Part shown: positions 22,962 to 31,693 of the stretch, piece by piece | Position numbering within the stretch: the first letter of the stretch is position 1 | How the letters are laid out: every line of letters starts with the position of its first letter | Origin: Anaerolineae bacterium | GTDB lineage: Bacteria > Chloroflexota > Anaerolineae > B4-G1 | Assembly (NCBI GenBank): GCA_030612585.1 | Contig: JAUWNP010000015.1 | Coordinates: 1-45,136, forward strand | Direction: 5' to 3' | DNA length: 45,136 nt | Program-made: the position numbers and the translations under genes | Notes under the pieces: generated by a model | The model's database searches: none | Seen by the model: only the letters and a program-made list of their open reading frames with translations | What the model was told of the DNA's origin: nothing

Positions 22962-25892
22962 TCACACCAGCGTCCCACGATGCGCCTCGATCAACGTGCG
23001 CCAGTTGGTGGTCAGCTTGCGCAGGGCCGCAGCCTCCGCCCCGCGCGCGGCAATCAGTGACTTGCCGCCGCCGTCCCCATTGCCCGCCAGGGTCTGCCCG
23101 GCCAAGGTCTGGGCGACGATGCGCAGCCGCTCGACGTCGGGCCGGGCCTCGTCCAGGTAGGCGGGGATCAGGACGGGTTGCTGTTCCACCAGCCAGAGCA
23201 GGCGGTGGAGCACGTCTATCAACGGGGCGGATTCGCCAGCGTGGGGCAGGCCCAGCTTTTCGTCGTCGCCCCGCTCCGTAAAGTCGCGCAGGCGATACTT
23301 GCCTTTCTGCTTCTCACCCAGCGGGTTGCTGCCGGAGGTGAGACCACCGGGACCGTCCAGTTCGACGTGCTGAGGATAGGCAAAGACGATGGCCTCGCCG
23401 CCGTCGATGGTTCCCTGGCGGTAGGCGTAGCGCCAGAGGACGTAAAAGCGGGTGAAACGGTCCACGCTGCTCAGGCCCGCCTGGCTGACGCCGAACAGTT
23501 TTTCCAGCAGGGTTTCCAGGACGACGCCCTCGACTTCGGCCAGGAAGGAATCGGCGGGGACTTTTTCCCCGTTGGCATACTCGACGTGGGCATAGCGCGT
23601 AAAGGCCCGCAGCCCCGCCCCCACGCAGGCGATGACTAGATCCGCCCCGGTAACGCCCTGCGCCCACAGCCGCTCGACGCGCTCGCGGACGATGCGTTCG
23701 AGTTCGGGGCGCACCTGGCGCTCGTAGGAGCCGGTGTCGTCGTTTTCGCGGCGGCGGGCGATGAGGAAGATGGAGGAGGCAAGCATAGCTTTACTTAGCC
23801 GCAATCCGCCTACTAATTCAGTGCCCAACGGCCAAGCCTCATTGATGACAAACCCAGCTCTACGAAGAGCTTCTACCAGCGTAGACCATCCCGCTGTTGT
23901 CTTGTGCGCATAAATCAATATCAAGGGAGCATTTGGCTTCAAAACTCGATAAGCTTCCGCAAGTGATTGTGCCAGCGAACTCTCGTAAAAAGCCGCCGCA
24001 CTCCCCCGGTTACCGTTATGTCGATAGAATGCTGCGATAATCTCTCTGCGCTTTGGTGTCAAGACATTTGTGAAGTGTTCAGGATACAAGTGTCCTATAC
24101 TCCGTTTTAGCCAAATGTAGAAAAAATCAGAGAGGTTTGAGTAGCTCACATTATCATAATAAGGTGGATCAGTCACAACAGCATCAAAACTGGAATCGGA
24201 AACTGAAAGTTGGGTAGCTGAACCACGAGTAACATGAGCAACTTGCTGAATTGATTCACAACTTCGGATAGCTCTTATCAAAGTATCCATTGCCCATCCA
24301 AAATCGCCGGAGCTCCCGCCAAATGGGTTGGATTCAGCAAAATCCCAAACCATAGGCACGGACTGACGTGCAAATGCTCCACTCAATCGCCCTCCAGAAG
24401 AAGTCAAATCCCAACCACACATAGTGTTTCCACGCTGTGCAATCTTGTCCACAAGCAAACCTAAATATGTTGTTGTTGCTTTCGCTCGTTGATCATCAAC
24501 TCCTTGAGTTAGCATAGTTCTATATGCAATTTGAGTGTATTTGATAAAACTAATCAGTGCAAGTAATTGGCGAGGTGTAAATAGATCAGACCATTGCGTA
24601 AAACCGTATTTCTCTACATCCATAGAACGAGGATTGGCCTCAATTAATTCATCCGGCACAGTAGAAAAAGCGAAATAACTATTCATATCCTCAAATTCAA
24701 CACTGCGAATGCGTTGCCAGATAACAGAGACGCTTGAAAAAACAGCCGTTGATACTTCATCGGAAGCAAAGTACCTCTTGCCTCGCTTCTCTGGATGCGT
24801 ACAAACCACTGCCATTGGTTGGACACCGATTCGTCCAGACTGACCTTCTTCCTTGACGTAAGTGCTATCTACTACTGTGCCACAAAAGTGACAAGCCACG
24901 TTGCCCCCTCGGCTACCAGAGGATGGATCAAAGCCTAGCCCTTCCAATGTAGGGGATTTCACAACTGTGTAGCGCACGTGCTTCTTGCCGAGTGGTTTGT
25001 TACGATTGGTTTCCGTATCTGGACGCAGGGCTACATAGCGCCCTTTCTTCCTCGCCAGCCAAGTTCGTCGCGCCAGCGGCACCGTCCCACCACAAGCGGG
25101 GTTCTTGCAACGCACAGTGCGCGTCCAGAGATAAGCCACGGGGGTCAGCATCCCGGCCCTGGCGTCATAGCCCTCGCGGCTCTCCTTGACGGCCATAGCG
25201 AGGGGCAGTTGCTCGACTTTGTCGGCCTCATCCTGCCGGGGGCGGGGATCGGGGATGGGCGGGTAGAGGTCGCCGATCTCGGCCTTGACCTGCTCCAACA
25301 CCCATTGGCCCCAGTGCTCGACTTCGGCGGCGAGTCCGGCCCAGGTACCGCCCTCGGCGTTGCCCACGGCGGCGGGGTCGGGTTGGCCGTACTGCTGAGG
25401 GTAGACGAGGGTGCAGAGTTGGATCAGGTGGGCGACCGGGTTGAGGTCCACGGCGTAGGCTTCGCAGCCCAGGCGCAGCGCCTCCAGGGGGATCGCGCCG
25501 CCACCGGCGAACATATCGAGCACGCGCGGGCGGGGGGCGCGTCCGGCCTCGATGTCCGCCACGGTTACGAGTTCGCCCCGTTCTTTGCTCAGGCGTTGGG
25601 CGTGGGCTTGTAGGATGTGTTGCTGGGCCTCGGCGATGATGGAAGGCACGCCGGGGTACTTGCAGAGGTCGGCCACAAAGTTGGCGGCTTGTGTGGCTGC
25701 TTGCTTGCCCTCCGGCGCAGGGACGAGGGCCCCGTAGACAGCGGCGCGGCAGGCGACCAGTGGACGGCGCGCCCACCACAGGTGCAGGGTAGAGATGTGG
25801 CCTTTGCGGATCGATTTCTCACGCCGAGATTCGGCAGAGATGGCCTCGATGGGGATATAGTCTTCGATCAGGCGTCGGTCGTTGGTCGGCAT
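22962..25892 (-). CDS. DUF1156-type DNA methyltransferase
   Basis: A DNA amino-methyltransferase of 976 residues, probably N6-adenine or N4-cytosine. The N-terminal DUF1156 signature RREKSIRKGHISTLHLWWARRP is at about 23-44. The AdoMet-binding motif is VLDMFAGGGAIPLEALRLG (about 124-142). Two Cys pairs, C262/C267 in CKNPACGG and C334/C337 in CHFCG, look like a zinc site. The catalytic DPPYYDN starts at D575 and is followed by FFYIWLKRS. The start is ATG 25892. The ends are GC-rich, but the middle (about 23790-24970, residues 307-700) is distinctly AT-richer, suggesting a mosaic gene. It heads the operon and would protect host DNA. Confidence 0.9.
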   Translation of the reverse strand: MPTNDRRLIEDYIPIEAISAESRREKSIRKGHISTLHLWWARRPLVACRAAVYGALVPAPEGKQAATQAANFVADLCKYPGVPSIIAEAQQHILQAHAQRLSKERGELVTVADIEAGRAPRPRVLDMFAGGGAIPLEALRLGCEAYAVDLNPVAHLIQLCTLVYPQQYGQPDPAAVGNAEGGTWAGLAAEVEHWGQWVLEQVKAEIGDLYPPIPDPRPRQDEADKVEQLPLAMAVKESREGYDARAGMLTPVAYLWTRTVRCKNPACGGTVPLARRTWLARKKGRYVALRPDTETNRNKPLGKKHVRYTVVKSPTLEGLGFDPSSGSRGGNVACHFCGTVVDSTYVKEEGQSGRIGVQPMAVVCTHPEKRGKRYFASDEVSTAVFSSVSVIWQRIRSVEFEDMNSYFAFSTVPDELIEANPRSMDVEKYGFTQWSDLFTPRQLLALISFIKYTQIAYRTMLTQGVDDQRAKATTTYLGLLVDKIAQRGNTMCGWDLTSSGGRLSGAFARQSVPMVWDFAESNPFGGSSGDFGWAMDTLIRAIRSCESIQQVAHVTRGSATQLSVSDSSFDAVVTDPPYYDNVSYSNLSDFFYIWLKRSIGHLYPEHFTNVLTPKRREIIAAFYRHNGNRGSAAAFYESSLAQSLAEAYRVLKPNAPLILIYAHKTTAGWSTLVEALRRAGFVINEAWPLGTELVGGLRLSKAMLASSIFLIARRRENDDTGSYERQVRPELERIVRERVERLWAQGVTGADLVIACVGAGLRAFTRYAHVEYANGEKVPADSFLAEVEGVVLETLLEKLFGVSQAGLSSVDRFTRFYVLWRYAYRQGTIDGGEAIVFAYPQHVELDGPGGLTSGSNPLGEKQKGKYRLRDFTERGDDEKLGLPHAGESAPLIDVLHRLLWLVEQQPVLIPAYLDEARPDVERLRIVAQTLAGQTLAGNGDGGGKSLIAARGAEAAALRKLTTNWRTLIEAHRGTLV

Positions 25893-25938
25893 TCACGTAT
25901 TCCTATCCTCACATGAAAGACCCGCTGCACCGTTCAGC

Positions 25939-25966
25939 TTGACGGCGGGCGGGCCTGGTGTAGAAT
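25939..25966 (+). promoter_or_regulatory. promoter divergent from the defence operon
   Basis: TTGACG at 25939-25944 and TAGAAT at 25961-25966, 16-bp spacer, with TG before the -10. It points away from the methyltransferase gene. A hairpin with a T-rich tail lies about 35-65 bases downstream of the expected start. Confidence 0.4.
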
Positions 25967-26002
25967 ATGCCTACCTGGGCGGCCCGCACCGCCTTGGTCA
26001 TC

Positions 26003-26035
26003 GCCTCGGGCTGTGCCAAGCCGCGAGGCTTCTTT
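26003..26035 (+). terminator. terminator-like hairpin in the 355-bp intergenic region
   Basis: GCCTCG and GGCT pair with AGCC and CGAGGC (26003-26029), followed by TTCTTT. With the promoter at 25939 it would end a transcript of about 60 nt: either a small RNA or an attenuated leader. The rest of 25893-26248 holds another GC-rich hairpin (about 26096-26126) and a second promoter, but no convincing gene. Confidence 0.4.
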
Positions 26036-26192
26036 AGTATACTCATCTCATCGTTCTGTGCAAGCGCCCCTCGCCACCGCAAGCCGAACGCAAAGCCGCC
26101 CCATCCGTTGCAGGTCGGGGCGGTCGTTTCGCCGTCACTCACGCGCCCACAGCGCCAGCGCCAACCGGGGCCACGTCAGGCGTGGGGCAGAC

Positions 26193-26221
26193 TTGCGCAG
26201 CGGGGCAGGTCGGTGTAGAAT
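26193..26221 (+). promoter_or_regulatory. second TAGAAT promoter
   Basis: TTGCGC at 26193-26198 and TAGAAT at 26216-26221 with a 17-bp spacer, about 28 bases before the next ATG. The GGTGTAGAAT core is the same as at 25939-25966, so the two may be duplicates. Confidence 0.4.
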
Positions 26222-26248
26222 TCAGCACCAAGCGGGCGGTCAAGACAA

Positions 26249-26843
26249 ATGATATTTGTTCATTGTGCAATGTACCACGACTGGTTCTTCAGCCCCCAGG
26301 AACTGCACGGTTGTGCCCCTCGTGAACTGATCTGGGCCGAGCAAAAGGGAGAGCCCAACCCCATCCATGCCGACCGCCTGGCCGAGTTCTTCGACGACGA
26401 CTGCCCCATCTGCCAGGCTATGCACCAAGGGGTCAAGGCGGCTATCGAGGCTGGCGAGGAGCACGGCTGGCATTGGCACCACGACGACGGTGGCTGTCCA
26501 CTGATTTCCATCTATGACCCCGAGGGCTGGGACGAGCGCTGGGCCGAGGAAGACGCTGCTGGCCCAAATCGAAGCCTTCCCCTACCAGAACGTGGCCCTC
26601 GACTGGCTGAGCCAGCCGGAGCAGAACGTCGCGATGACTATCCAGGCTATGGAGCAGGTGATTCCAGCAGACGACGAGGAGGAGATGACCCGTTTCCGCC
26701 ATCACCGCGATTTCATTTTCGCCCTGGCCCGGGTGATCCGTCCGGGAGCGCGCCTCTGGCTCCAGGGTTGGCTCGACGCGGTGGCTCATGGTGCTTTTGC
26801 CCGCGCCGGTGGAGGTGGAGAGGAGGTGGACAATGTCTTCTGA
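26249..26843 (+). pseudogene. frameshifted hypothetical gene
   Basis: Two frames join into one plausible protein. The first, from ATG 26249 (or 26270), reads MYHDWFFSPQELHGCAPREL, DDDCPICQAMHQG and HGWHWHHDDGGCPLISIYDP up to about DERWAEED (near 26555). The second then continues LLAQIEAFPYQNVALDWLSQ ... FRHHRDFIFALARVI to a stop at 26841-26843. Beyond the junction the first frame turns into Arg/Pro/Gly-rich noise, which supports a +1 shift near 26550-26565. The Cys and His residues could bind metal. I do not recognise the family. It could be an authentic pseudogene or an assembly error. Confidence 0.55.
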
Positions 26844-26913
26844 ACCTACGCGCGTTGCGCAGGACGAGACGAAGTCCATAAAGAATCTAAAATCTAAACC
26901 CAGGAGGTGCAAA

Positions 26914-28284
26914 GTGAGTCTACGTATCGGCGTTCGCCGTGAGGACAAGAACATCTGGGAGCGCCGCGTGCCCATCATCCCGGAGCACGCACGCCAACTG
27001 CAGGAAGATCACGGCATCGAAGTGTGGATACAGCCATCGGAGATACGTGTTTTCCGAGAAGAAGAGTTCGCGCAGGCGGGGGCCCGCGTCGAGGAGGACC
27101 TCTCTTCCTGTCCGGTCGCCTTCGCCGTCAAGGAGATCCCTGTTCACTTCTTCCAGCCAGATCACACCTACGTCTTCTTTGCCCACGTCATCAAAGGCCA
27201 GCCGTACAATATGCCTATGCTCAAGCGTATGCTGGAATTGGGATGCCAGTTGATTGATTACGAGAAGGTGACCGACGAGCGGGGCCGGCGGCTGATCTTC
27301 TTTGGCCGCCACGCCGGGCTGGCAGGCATGATTGACACGCTGTGGGCTCTGGGGCAACGGCTGGACTGGGAGGGCATCCCTAATCCCTTCAGCGACCTGC
27401 GCCAAGCCCGCCACTATGACAACCTGGACGAGGCGAAGGCGGCTGTGTCGGCGGTCGGGGAGCGGATCGCACAGGAGGGGCTACCAGAGCCAATCACCCC
27501 CCTCATCTGCGGCTTCGCCGGGTATGGAAACGTCTTCCGTGGGGCTAACGAGATCATCGAACTTCTGCCGGTGCGGGAGATTGAGCCCCAGGAGGTCGCC
27601 GCCGTGGCTCAGAGCAGCGACTATGCCCGCAATATGGTCTACAAAGTGGTGTTCAAGGAAGAGCACACGGTGGAGCCCATCTCCCCGCAGGATTGCCCTT
27701 CGACGGACTCAGGGCCCCGCTTCGAACTGCAGGACTATTACGACCATCCTGAGAAATACCGTTCCGTGTTCCACACCTACCTGCCCCACCTGACCCTGCT
27801 GGTCAACTGCATCTACTGGGAGGCGAAGTACCCCCGGCTGGTGACGAAGGCGGACCTGAAGGAACTGTACGGAGGGGCAGAGTCGTCCTTCGACAGGCTC
27901 AGGACAAAGCCACGCCTGCGGGTCATCGGCGATATCAGTTGCGACATCGAGGGGGCCATCGAATGTACGGTCAAATGCACCGAACCCGGCGATCCTGTAT
28001 TTGTCTACGACCCTGGCGAGGATCGCGCCGTTGATGGGTTTGAGGGACGGGGGCCGGTCGTATTGGCCGTGGACATTCTGCCCAGCGAGTTACCCCGCGA
28101 TGCCTCGGAATACTTTAGCGGCGTGCTGATGAAGTATATCCAGGCCATCGCCCAGGCCGACTACACCGTGTCTTTCAAGGAACTGGCGCTGCCGCCGGAG
28201 ATCAAGCGGGCGGTCATCGTCTACCAAGGCGAACTGATGCCAAACTATCGCTACCTGGAGGAGTACATCCACGGGCTGGAGTAG
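26914..28284 (+). CDS. lysine-ketoglutarate reductase-like protein (LKR domain)
   Basis: A 456-residue homologue of the reductase half of bifunctional aminoadipate-semialdehyde synthase. That enzyme condenses lysine with 2-oxoglutarate to form saccharopine. The AlaDH/PNT-type N-terminus (LRIGVRREDKNIWERRVPII) is clear, as are VAFAVKEIP, YVFFAHVIKGQPYNMPML and FFGRHAGLAGMIDTLWALG. The C-terminal part has RVIGDISCDIEGAIECT. The GTG at 26914 follows AGGAGG by six bases. Two copies of the ~24-bp dispersed repeat lie in frame inside it (27696, 27886). The saccharopine dehydrogenase homologue follows. Confidence 0.9.
   Translation: MSLRIGVRREDKNIWERRVPIIPEHARQLQEDHGIEVWIQPSEIRVFREEEFAQAGARVEEDLSSCPVAFAVKEIPVHFFQPDHTYVFFAHVIKGQPYNMPMLKRMLELGCQLIDYEKVTDERGRRLIFFGRHAGLAGMIDTLWALGQRLDWEGIPNPFSDLRQARHYDNLDEAKAAVSAVGERIAQEGLPEPITPLICGFAGYGNVFRGANEIIELLPVREIEPQEVAAVAQSSDYARNMVYKVVFKEEHTVEPISPQDCPSTDSGPRFELQDYYDHPEKYRSVFHTYLPHLTLLVNCIYWEAKYPRLVTKADLKELYGGAESSFDRLRTKPRLRVIGDISCDIEGAIECTVKCTEPGDPVFVYDPGEDRAVDGFEGRGPVVLAVDILPSELPRDASEYFSGVLMKYIQAIAQADYTVSFKELALPPEIKRAVIVYQGELMPNYRYLEEYIHGLE
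27696..27715. repeat. dispersed ~24-bp repeat inside the LKR gene, copy 1
   Basis: CCCTTCGACGGACTCAGGGC, read in frame as Pro-Ser-Thr-Asp-Ser-Gly-Pro. Confidence 0.7.
27886..27909. repeat. dispersed ~24-bp repeat inside the LKR gene, copy 2
   Basis: TCCTTCGACAGGCTCAGGAC plus AAAG, read in frame as SSFDRLRTK. Confidence 0.75.
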
Positions 28285-28347
28285 TCAGCGGAGGCCGCCC
28301 GTTTCACGTGTCGAGGTTGGTGGGGTTATTCGCCGCTGGTTCGCTTT

Positions 28348-28376
28348 TTGTCTCCAGGGCCTATATGATGTATAAT
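28348..28376 (+). promoter_or_regulatory. promoter of the saccharopine dehydrogenase gene
   Basis: TTGTCT at 28348-28353 and a perfect TATAAT at 28371-28376 with a 17-bp spacer, about 49 bases before the start. It allows expression independent of the upstream LKR gene. Confidence 0.6.
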
Positions 28377-28424
28377 CGAAACCAGAGCATCTTACGTCAA
28401 AAAACATCCAAGGAGAGGCAACGA

Positions 28425-29756
28425 ATGAAACACGTACTCGTTTTCGGGGCTGGCCTAGTGACCAAGCCCCTGGTCCGATATTTACTCGATCAGGCTGGCT
28501 TTCAAGTGACAGTCGCCAGCCGCACACTCAGCAAGGCCGAGGTACTGGTCGGCGACCACCCGCGAGGGAAGGCCGTCGCGTTCGACATCGAACAGGACGG
28601 CGCATCTTTGGGCGATTTGATTGCCCATGCCGATCTGGTCGTCAGCCTGTTACCCTACATCTACCACGTGCAGGTGGCCGAGCAATGTATCCACCACCGC
28701 AAGCATATGGTCACAACCAGTTACGTCAGCGACGCGATGAAGGCGCTGGACAATGCGGCACAGGAGGCTGGGGTCATTCTGCTCAACGAAATTGGCGTTG
28801 ACCCCGGCATTGACCACATGTCGGCCAAACGCATCATTGACCGCGTGCACGAGACGGGTGGGGAAGTCAAGTCGTTCCGCTCCTACTGTGGCGGCTTGCC
28901 AGCGCCCGACGCCAACGACAACCCGCTGGGCTACAAGTTCTCCTGGAGCCCACGTGGGGTGGTGCTGGCAGGGCGCAACGACGGCCGTTACCTGGAGAAT
29001 GGGCACATCGTGGAGATTACCAACGGACGCCTTTTCGCCACCCACTTCCTGACCTGGGTCGAGGGGCTGGGTGACTTCGAGGCCTATCCTAACCGTAACT
29101 CACTGCCCTACATTGAGATCTACGGCATCCCGGAGACCGACACGATGTACCGGGGCACGCTGCGCAACCTGGGCTGGTGCGACGTGATGCAGAAATTGAA
29201 CGAACTGGGCTACTTCGGCCTGGACGAGCGGCCCGACTTGCCCGGCAAGACCTTCAGGCAGGTAATGGCAGGGCTCATCGGCAAAGACGATACACCCGGC
29301 CTCAAGGCCGACCTGGCAGGGTTTCTCAACGTCGCCCCCAACTCCGGGGTGATGATGGTCTTGGAGTGGCTGGGGCTGCTGAGCGATGCGCCTGTCTCGG
29401 ACAAGACGATGTTGTTGGACGTCCTGGCCGACCAGATGCTGCTGAAGATGCTCTACCGCGAGGGAGAGCGGGACATGCTGATCCTGGTCCACGAGTTCGT
29501 CGCCGCTTATCCCGACCGCCGGGAGTCCATCACCTCGACCTTGATTGACTTCGGCGTCCCCGACGGGGACACCTCCATGTCTCGCACGGTTGGGTTGCCA
29601 GCGGCCATCGGCGCCCGGCTGATCCTGGAAGGGGAAATCAACCTCACCGGCGTCCATGTCCCCGTTCTCCCGGAGATTTACGAGCCGGTATTGGGAGAAC
29701 TGGAGCAGTTGGGCATCACCTGTGAGGAGAAGATAGATGTAAAACGTAAAGCGTGA
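28425..29756 (+). CDS. saccharopine dehydrogenase family protein
   Basis: A 443-residue NAD(P)-dependent enzyme of the saccharopine dehydrogenase family, which splits saccharopine into glutamate and aminoadipate semialdehyde, or acts in reverse. The Rossmann start MKHVLVFGAGLVTKPLVRYL is clear. HADLVVSLLPYIYHVQVAEQ, MVTTSYVSDAMKALD and GVDPGIDHMSAKRIID match the family, as does SYCGGLPAPDANDNPLGYKF. The start at ATG 28425 has AGGAGAGG upstream. With the preceding LKR gene it forms a split two-protein version of the bifunctional enzyme. The last codons and stop lie within a palindrome. Confidence 0.92.
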   Translation: MKHVLVFGAGLVTKPLVRYLLDQAGFQVTVASRTLSKAEVLVGDHPRGKAVAFDIEQDGASLGDLIAHADLVVSLLPYIYHVQVAEQCIHHRKHMVTTSYVSDAMKALDNAAQEAGVILLNEIGVDPGIDHMSAKRIIDRVHETGGEVKSFRSYCGGLPAPDANDNPLGYKFSWSPRGVVLAGRNDGRYLENGHIVEITNGRLFATHFLTWVEGLGDFEAYPNRNSLPYIEIYGIPETDTMYRGTLRNLGWCDVMQKLNELGYFGLDERPDLPGKTFRQVMAGLIGKDDTPGLKADLAGFLNVAPNSGVMMVLEWLGLLSDAPVSDKTMLLDVLADQMLLKMLYREGERDMLILVHEFVAAYPDRRESITSTLIDFGVPDGDTSMSRTVGLPAAIGARLILEGEINLTGVHVPVLPEIYEPVLGELEQLGITCEEKIDVKRKA

Positions 29757-29788
29757 AACGTGACGTGTGATCGTTTCACGCTTTACGT
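29744..29788. terminator. palindrome between convergent genes (bidirectional terminator candidate)
   Basis: A 17-bp perfect stem, ACGTAAAGCGTGAAACG (29744-29760) with its complement at 29772-29788 and an 11-base loop. It covers the stop codon of saccharopine dehydrogenase and ends 6 bases before the stop of the convergent aminomutase gene. There is no long T run, so it may also be one of the window's word-like repeats. Confidence 0.5.
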
Positions 29789-29794
29789 CCCTAC

Positions 29795-31645
29795 CTAGTA
29801 GTAATACCAGATGCTCTCGTAGTCCTTCGGGTCCTCTCCGATCTCCTCCAGACGCTGTAAGTACTCGTAGATCGGATTGTCTACGTAGGGCCAGGGCTCC
29901 ATCGGAGTGATGCCCTTCTCCCACGGATGCCAGAGGTACACACGGCGTCCATCGGGGCGGATAGCGATCAGTTCTCGGTCTTGCCACGCCCGGATGTGGT
30001 TCTTCCCCAGTCGGGGGACGTTGAACACCGGCTCGTCGGTGCGGAATATGCCCGGCAACAGCCGCGCCTCTTCCTTGCGCTCCTGGGCGATCCGGGCCAG
30101 CGGGGTCAGATAGTCCTTTGTCTCTTCCTTGCCCTTGGGGTAAAAGGTATAGTAGGGGTCCACGCCGACTTTTTTCATGGCGATGCGGTTGACCACCGTC
30201 TGAAAGCGCCGGCTGGTATTCAGCGTGAAGACCTGCTGATTGTAGATGTACATGCCCTGCCGGCGCAATTTGTAGACCGCGTCGGCCAGGTCCGGCGTGA
30301 TCTCCGCCGCGCTCTCGATGTGGGTGACGAAACATACGTTTCTGCGTCCGGGCTCAATGTACCTCCCCAGCATCTCCGCCAACTCGTCCGTGATGCGCAT
30401 GGGCATCGTCACCGGTGCCCGCGTGGCCCAGCGGACGTTGATGATGTGCTCCATGTGGCTCAGGCGATCCATCATACGCTTGATCATCCGGTCGCTCATG
30501 AACAGCGGATCACCGCCGGTGATGAGTATATCACGTATCGCAGGATGTGCGGCGAACCAATCGAGGGCGTCGTCCAACTGCTCCGGAGTGGCCATCGCCT
30601 GGGGCATCATTGGGCCAGTAATCTCCCAATTTCTCTGGCAGTAGATGCAGATCTGGGGGCAGGTGTCGAAGGGTTTGATGATGGCGACGGTGGCGTAGCG
30701 CCGGGTTACCAGGTCAATAGGTGACGTGTCGTGTTCCCCCATAAAGTCGAAATAGTGTTCCCGATCATCCTGGTGCTCTATCATCCTCTCGGCGTAGTGC
30801 ATAGGTGGGACGACCTGTGACCTGATCTGGGCGTCCTCTTTGCGCTCGGCTGAGTCAAAGTCGAAGAGGGAGAGGTAGTAGGGGGTGATGCCGAAGGGAA
30901 TGTTGTGCTCCACACACAGCCGGGTTGCTTCGATATCCTCGTCTGTCAGTGGTACGAGCCGCTGGAGACGTTCCAGTCCCTCCTTGTCCTTAAAGATGTA
31001 CCTCAGTTGCCAGCGATGGCTATGCCAGTGCTCCAGCGTGGCGTCGAAAAAGTCTATAATCCTTTGCCGGTTTCGCTCCCGCTTGGCGACCATGTCAGGG
31101 TCCAGGCCGGTCGGATGCCGGTTCACCAATCCTATCACCGCGTCGTTTGCGTGATCGAGAAAGTCTGAGCGGGCGACGCCGGCCGCCCGTCCCTTGATCG
31201 CCGCGAAGTCCACCGGCTCCACGCCCGCGTCGGCCAGCACTGGCCCCAGCCAACCCGCAGATAGCCCGGCCTGCCCGTTGATCGCTTTCAGCAGGTGCTT
31301 GAATTCCTCGACAAAGCCAGGGCCAGGTTCGTCGTCCGAATCCAGGCTTCCGTTGGCCATTCGCCATAGGTATTCCAGTGTGCTGAACCCGGCGATTTCC
31401 TCGTTGCGGGGGGAGATGAGGTTGCTGAAGACGCGCAGCGCCTCCAGGGCCGTGGCATACTCCAACTTGTGCACGGTCATCTCCCCACGACGGTACCTCC
31501 ACTCGAGGTCCTTGAGGTAGTTGAACAGCGCGATCCGGCCCGTCTCCACATCCTGGCTCTCCTGCAAGATGCGGTAGACCTGGCGGTCGTGCTTCCACAG
31601 ATCGTCTGTCGCCGCTCCTTCGGAACGGGCCCTGACCTCAGTCAC
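29795..31645 (-). CDS. KamA-family radical SAM aminomutase (lysine 2,3-aminomutase-like)
   Basis: A radical SAM/PLP enzyme of 616 residues. The cluster motif is C329-x3-C333-x2-C336 in TCPQICIYCQRNW, followed by DILITGGDPLFMSD, NVRWATRAPVTMPMRI and a C-terminal PKGKEETKDYLTPLARI that may hold the PLP lysine. KamA enzymes move an amino group from the alpha to the beta carbon, most often of lysine. The N-terminal ~240 residues are longer than in classic KamA. GTG 31645 follows AAGGAGG. Neighbouring saccharopine-pathway and amino-acid transport genes favour lysine as substrate, but glutamate or another amino acid is possible. Confidence 0.87.
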   Translation of the reverse strand: MTEVRARSEGAATDDLWKHDRQVYRILQESQDVETGRIALFNYLKDLEWRYRRGEMTVHKLEYATALEALRVFSNLISPRNEEIAGFSTLEYLWRMANGSLDSDDEPGPGFVEEFKHLLKAINGQAGLSAGWLGPVLADAGVEPVDFAAIKGRAAGVARSDFLDHANDAVIGLVNRHPTGLDPDMVAKRERNRQRIIDFFDATLEHWHSHRWQLRYIFKDKEGLERLQRLVPLTDEDIEATRLCVEHNIPFGITPYYLSLFDFDSAERKEDAQIRSQVVPPMHYAERMIEHQDDREHYFDFMGEHDTSPIDLVTRRYATVAIIKPFDTCPQICIYCQRNWEITGPMMPQAMATPEQLDDALDWFAAHPAIRDILITGGDPLFMSDRMIKRMMDRLSHMEHIINVRWATRAPVTMPMRITDELAEMLGRYIEPGRRNVCFVTHIESAAEITPDLADAVYKLRRQGMYIYNQQVFTLNTSRRFQTVVNRIAMKKVGVDPYYTFYPKGKEETKDYLTPLARIAQERKEEARLLPGIFRTDEPVFNVPRLGKNHIRAWQDRELIAIRPDGRRVYLWHPWEKGITPMEPWPYVDNPIYEYLQRLEEIGEDPKDYESIWYYY

Positions 31646-31693
31646 TAGTGCCTCCTTTGTCGGTAGATTGGTGTGATAGTTACTCGCTAGTCA

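Noticed and set aside
24978..25613. 211-codon + frame opposite the methyltransferase N-terminus
   Set aside because: It mirrors the DUF1156 and AdoMet-binding region and has no independent support.
26003..26130. Possible tRNA or riboswitch in the 25893-26248 gap
   Set aside because: The hairpins do not form a cloverleaf and no conserved tRNA arm or known riboswitch core is visible.
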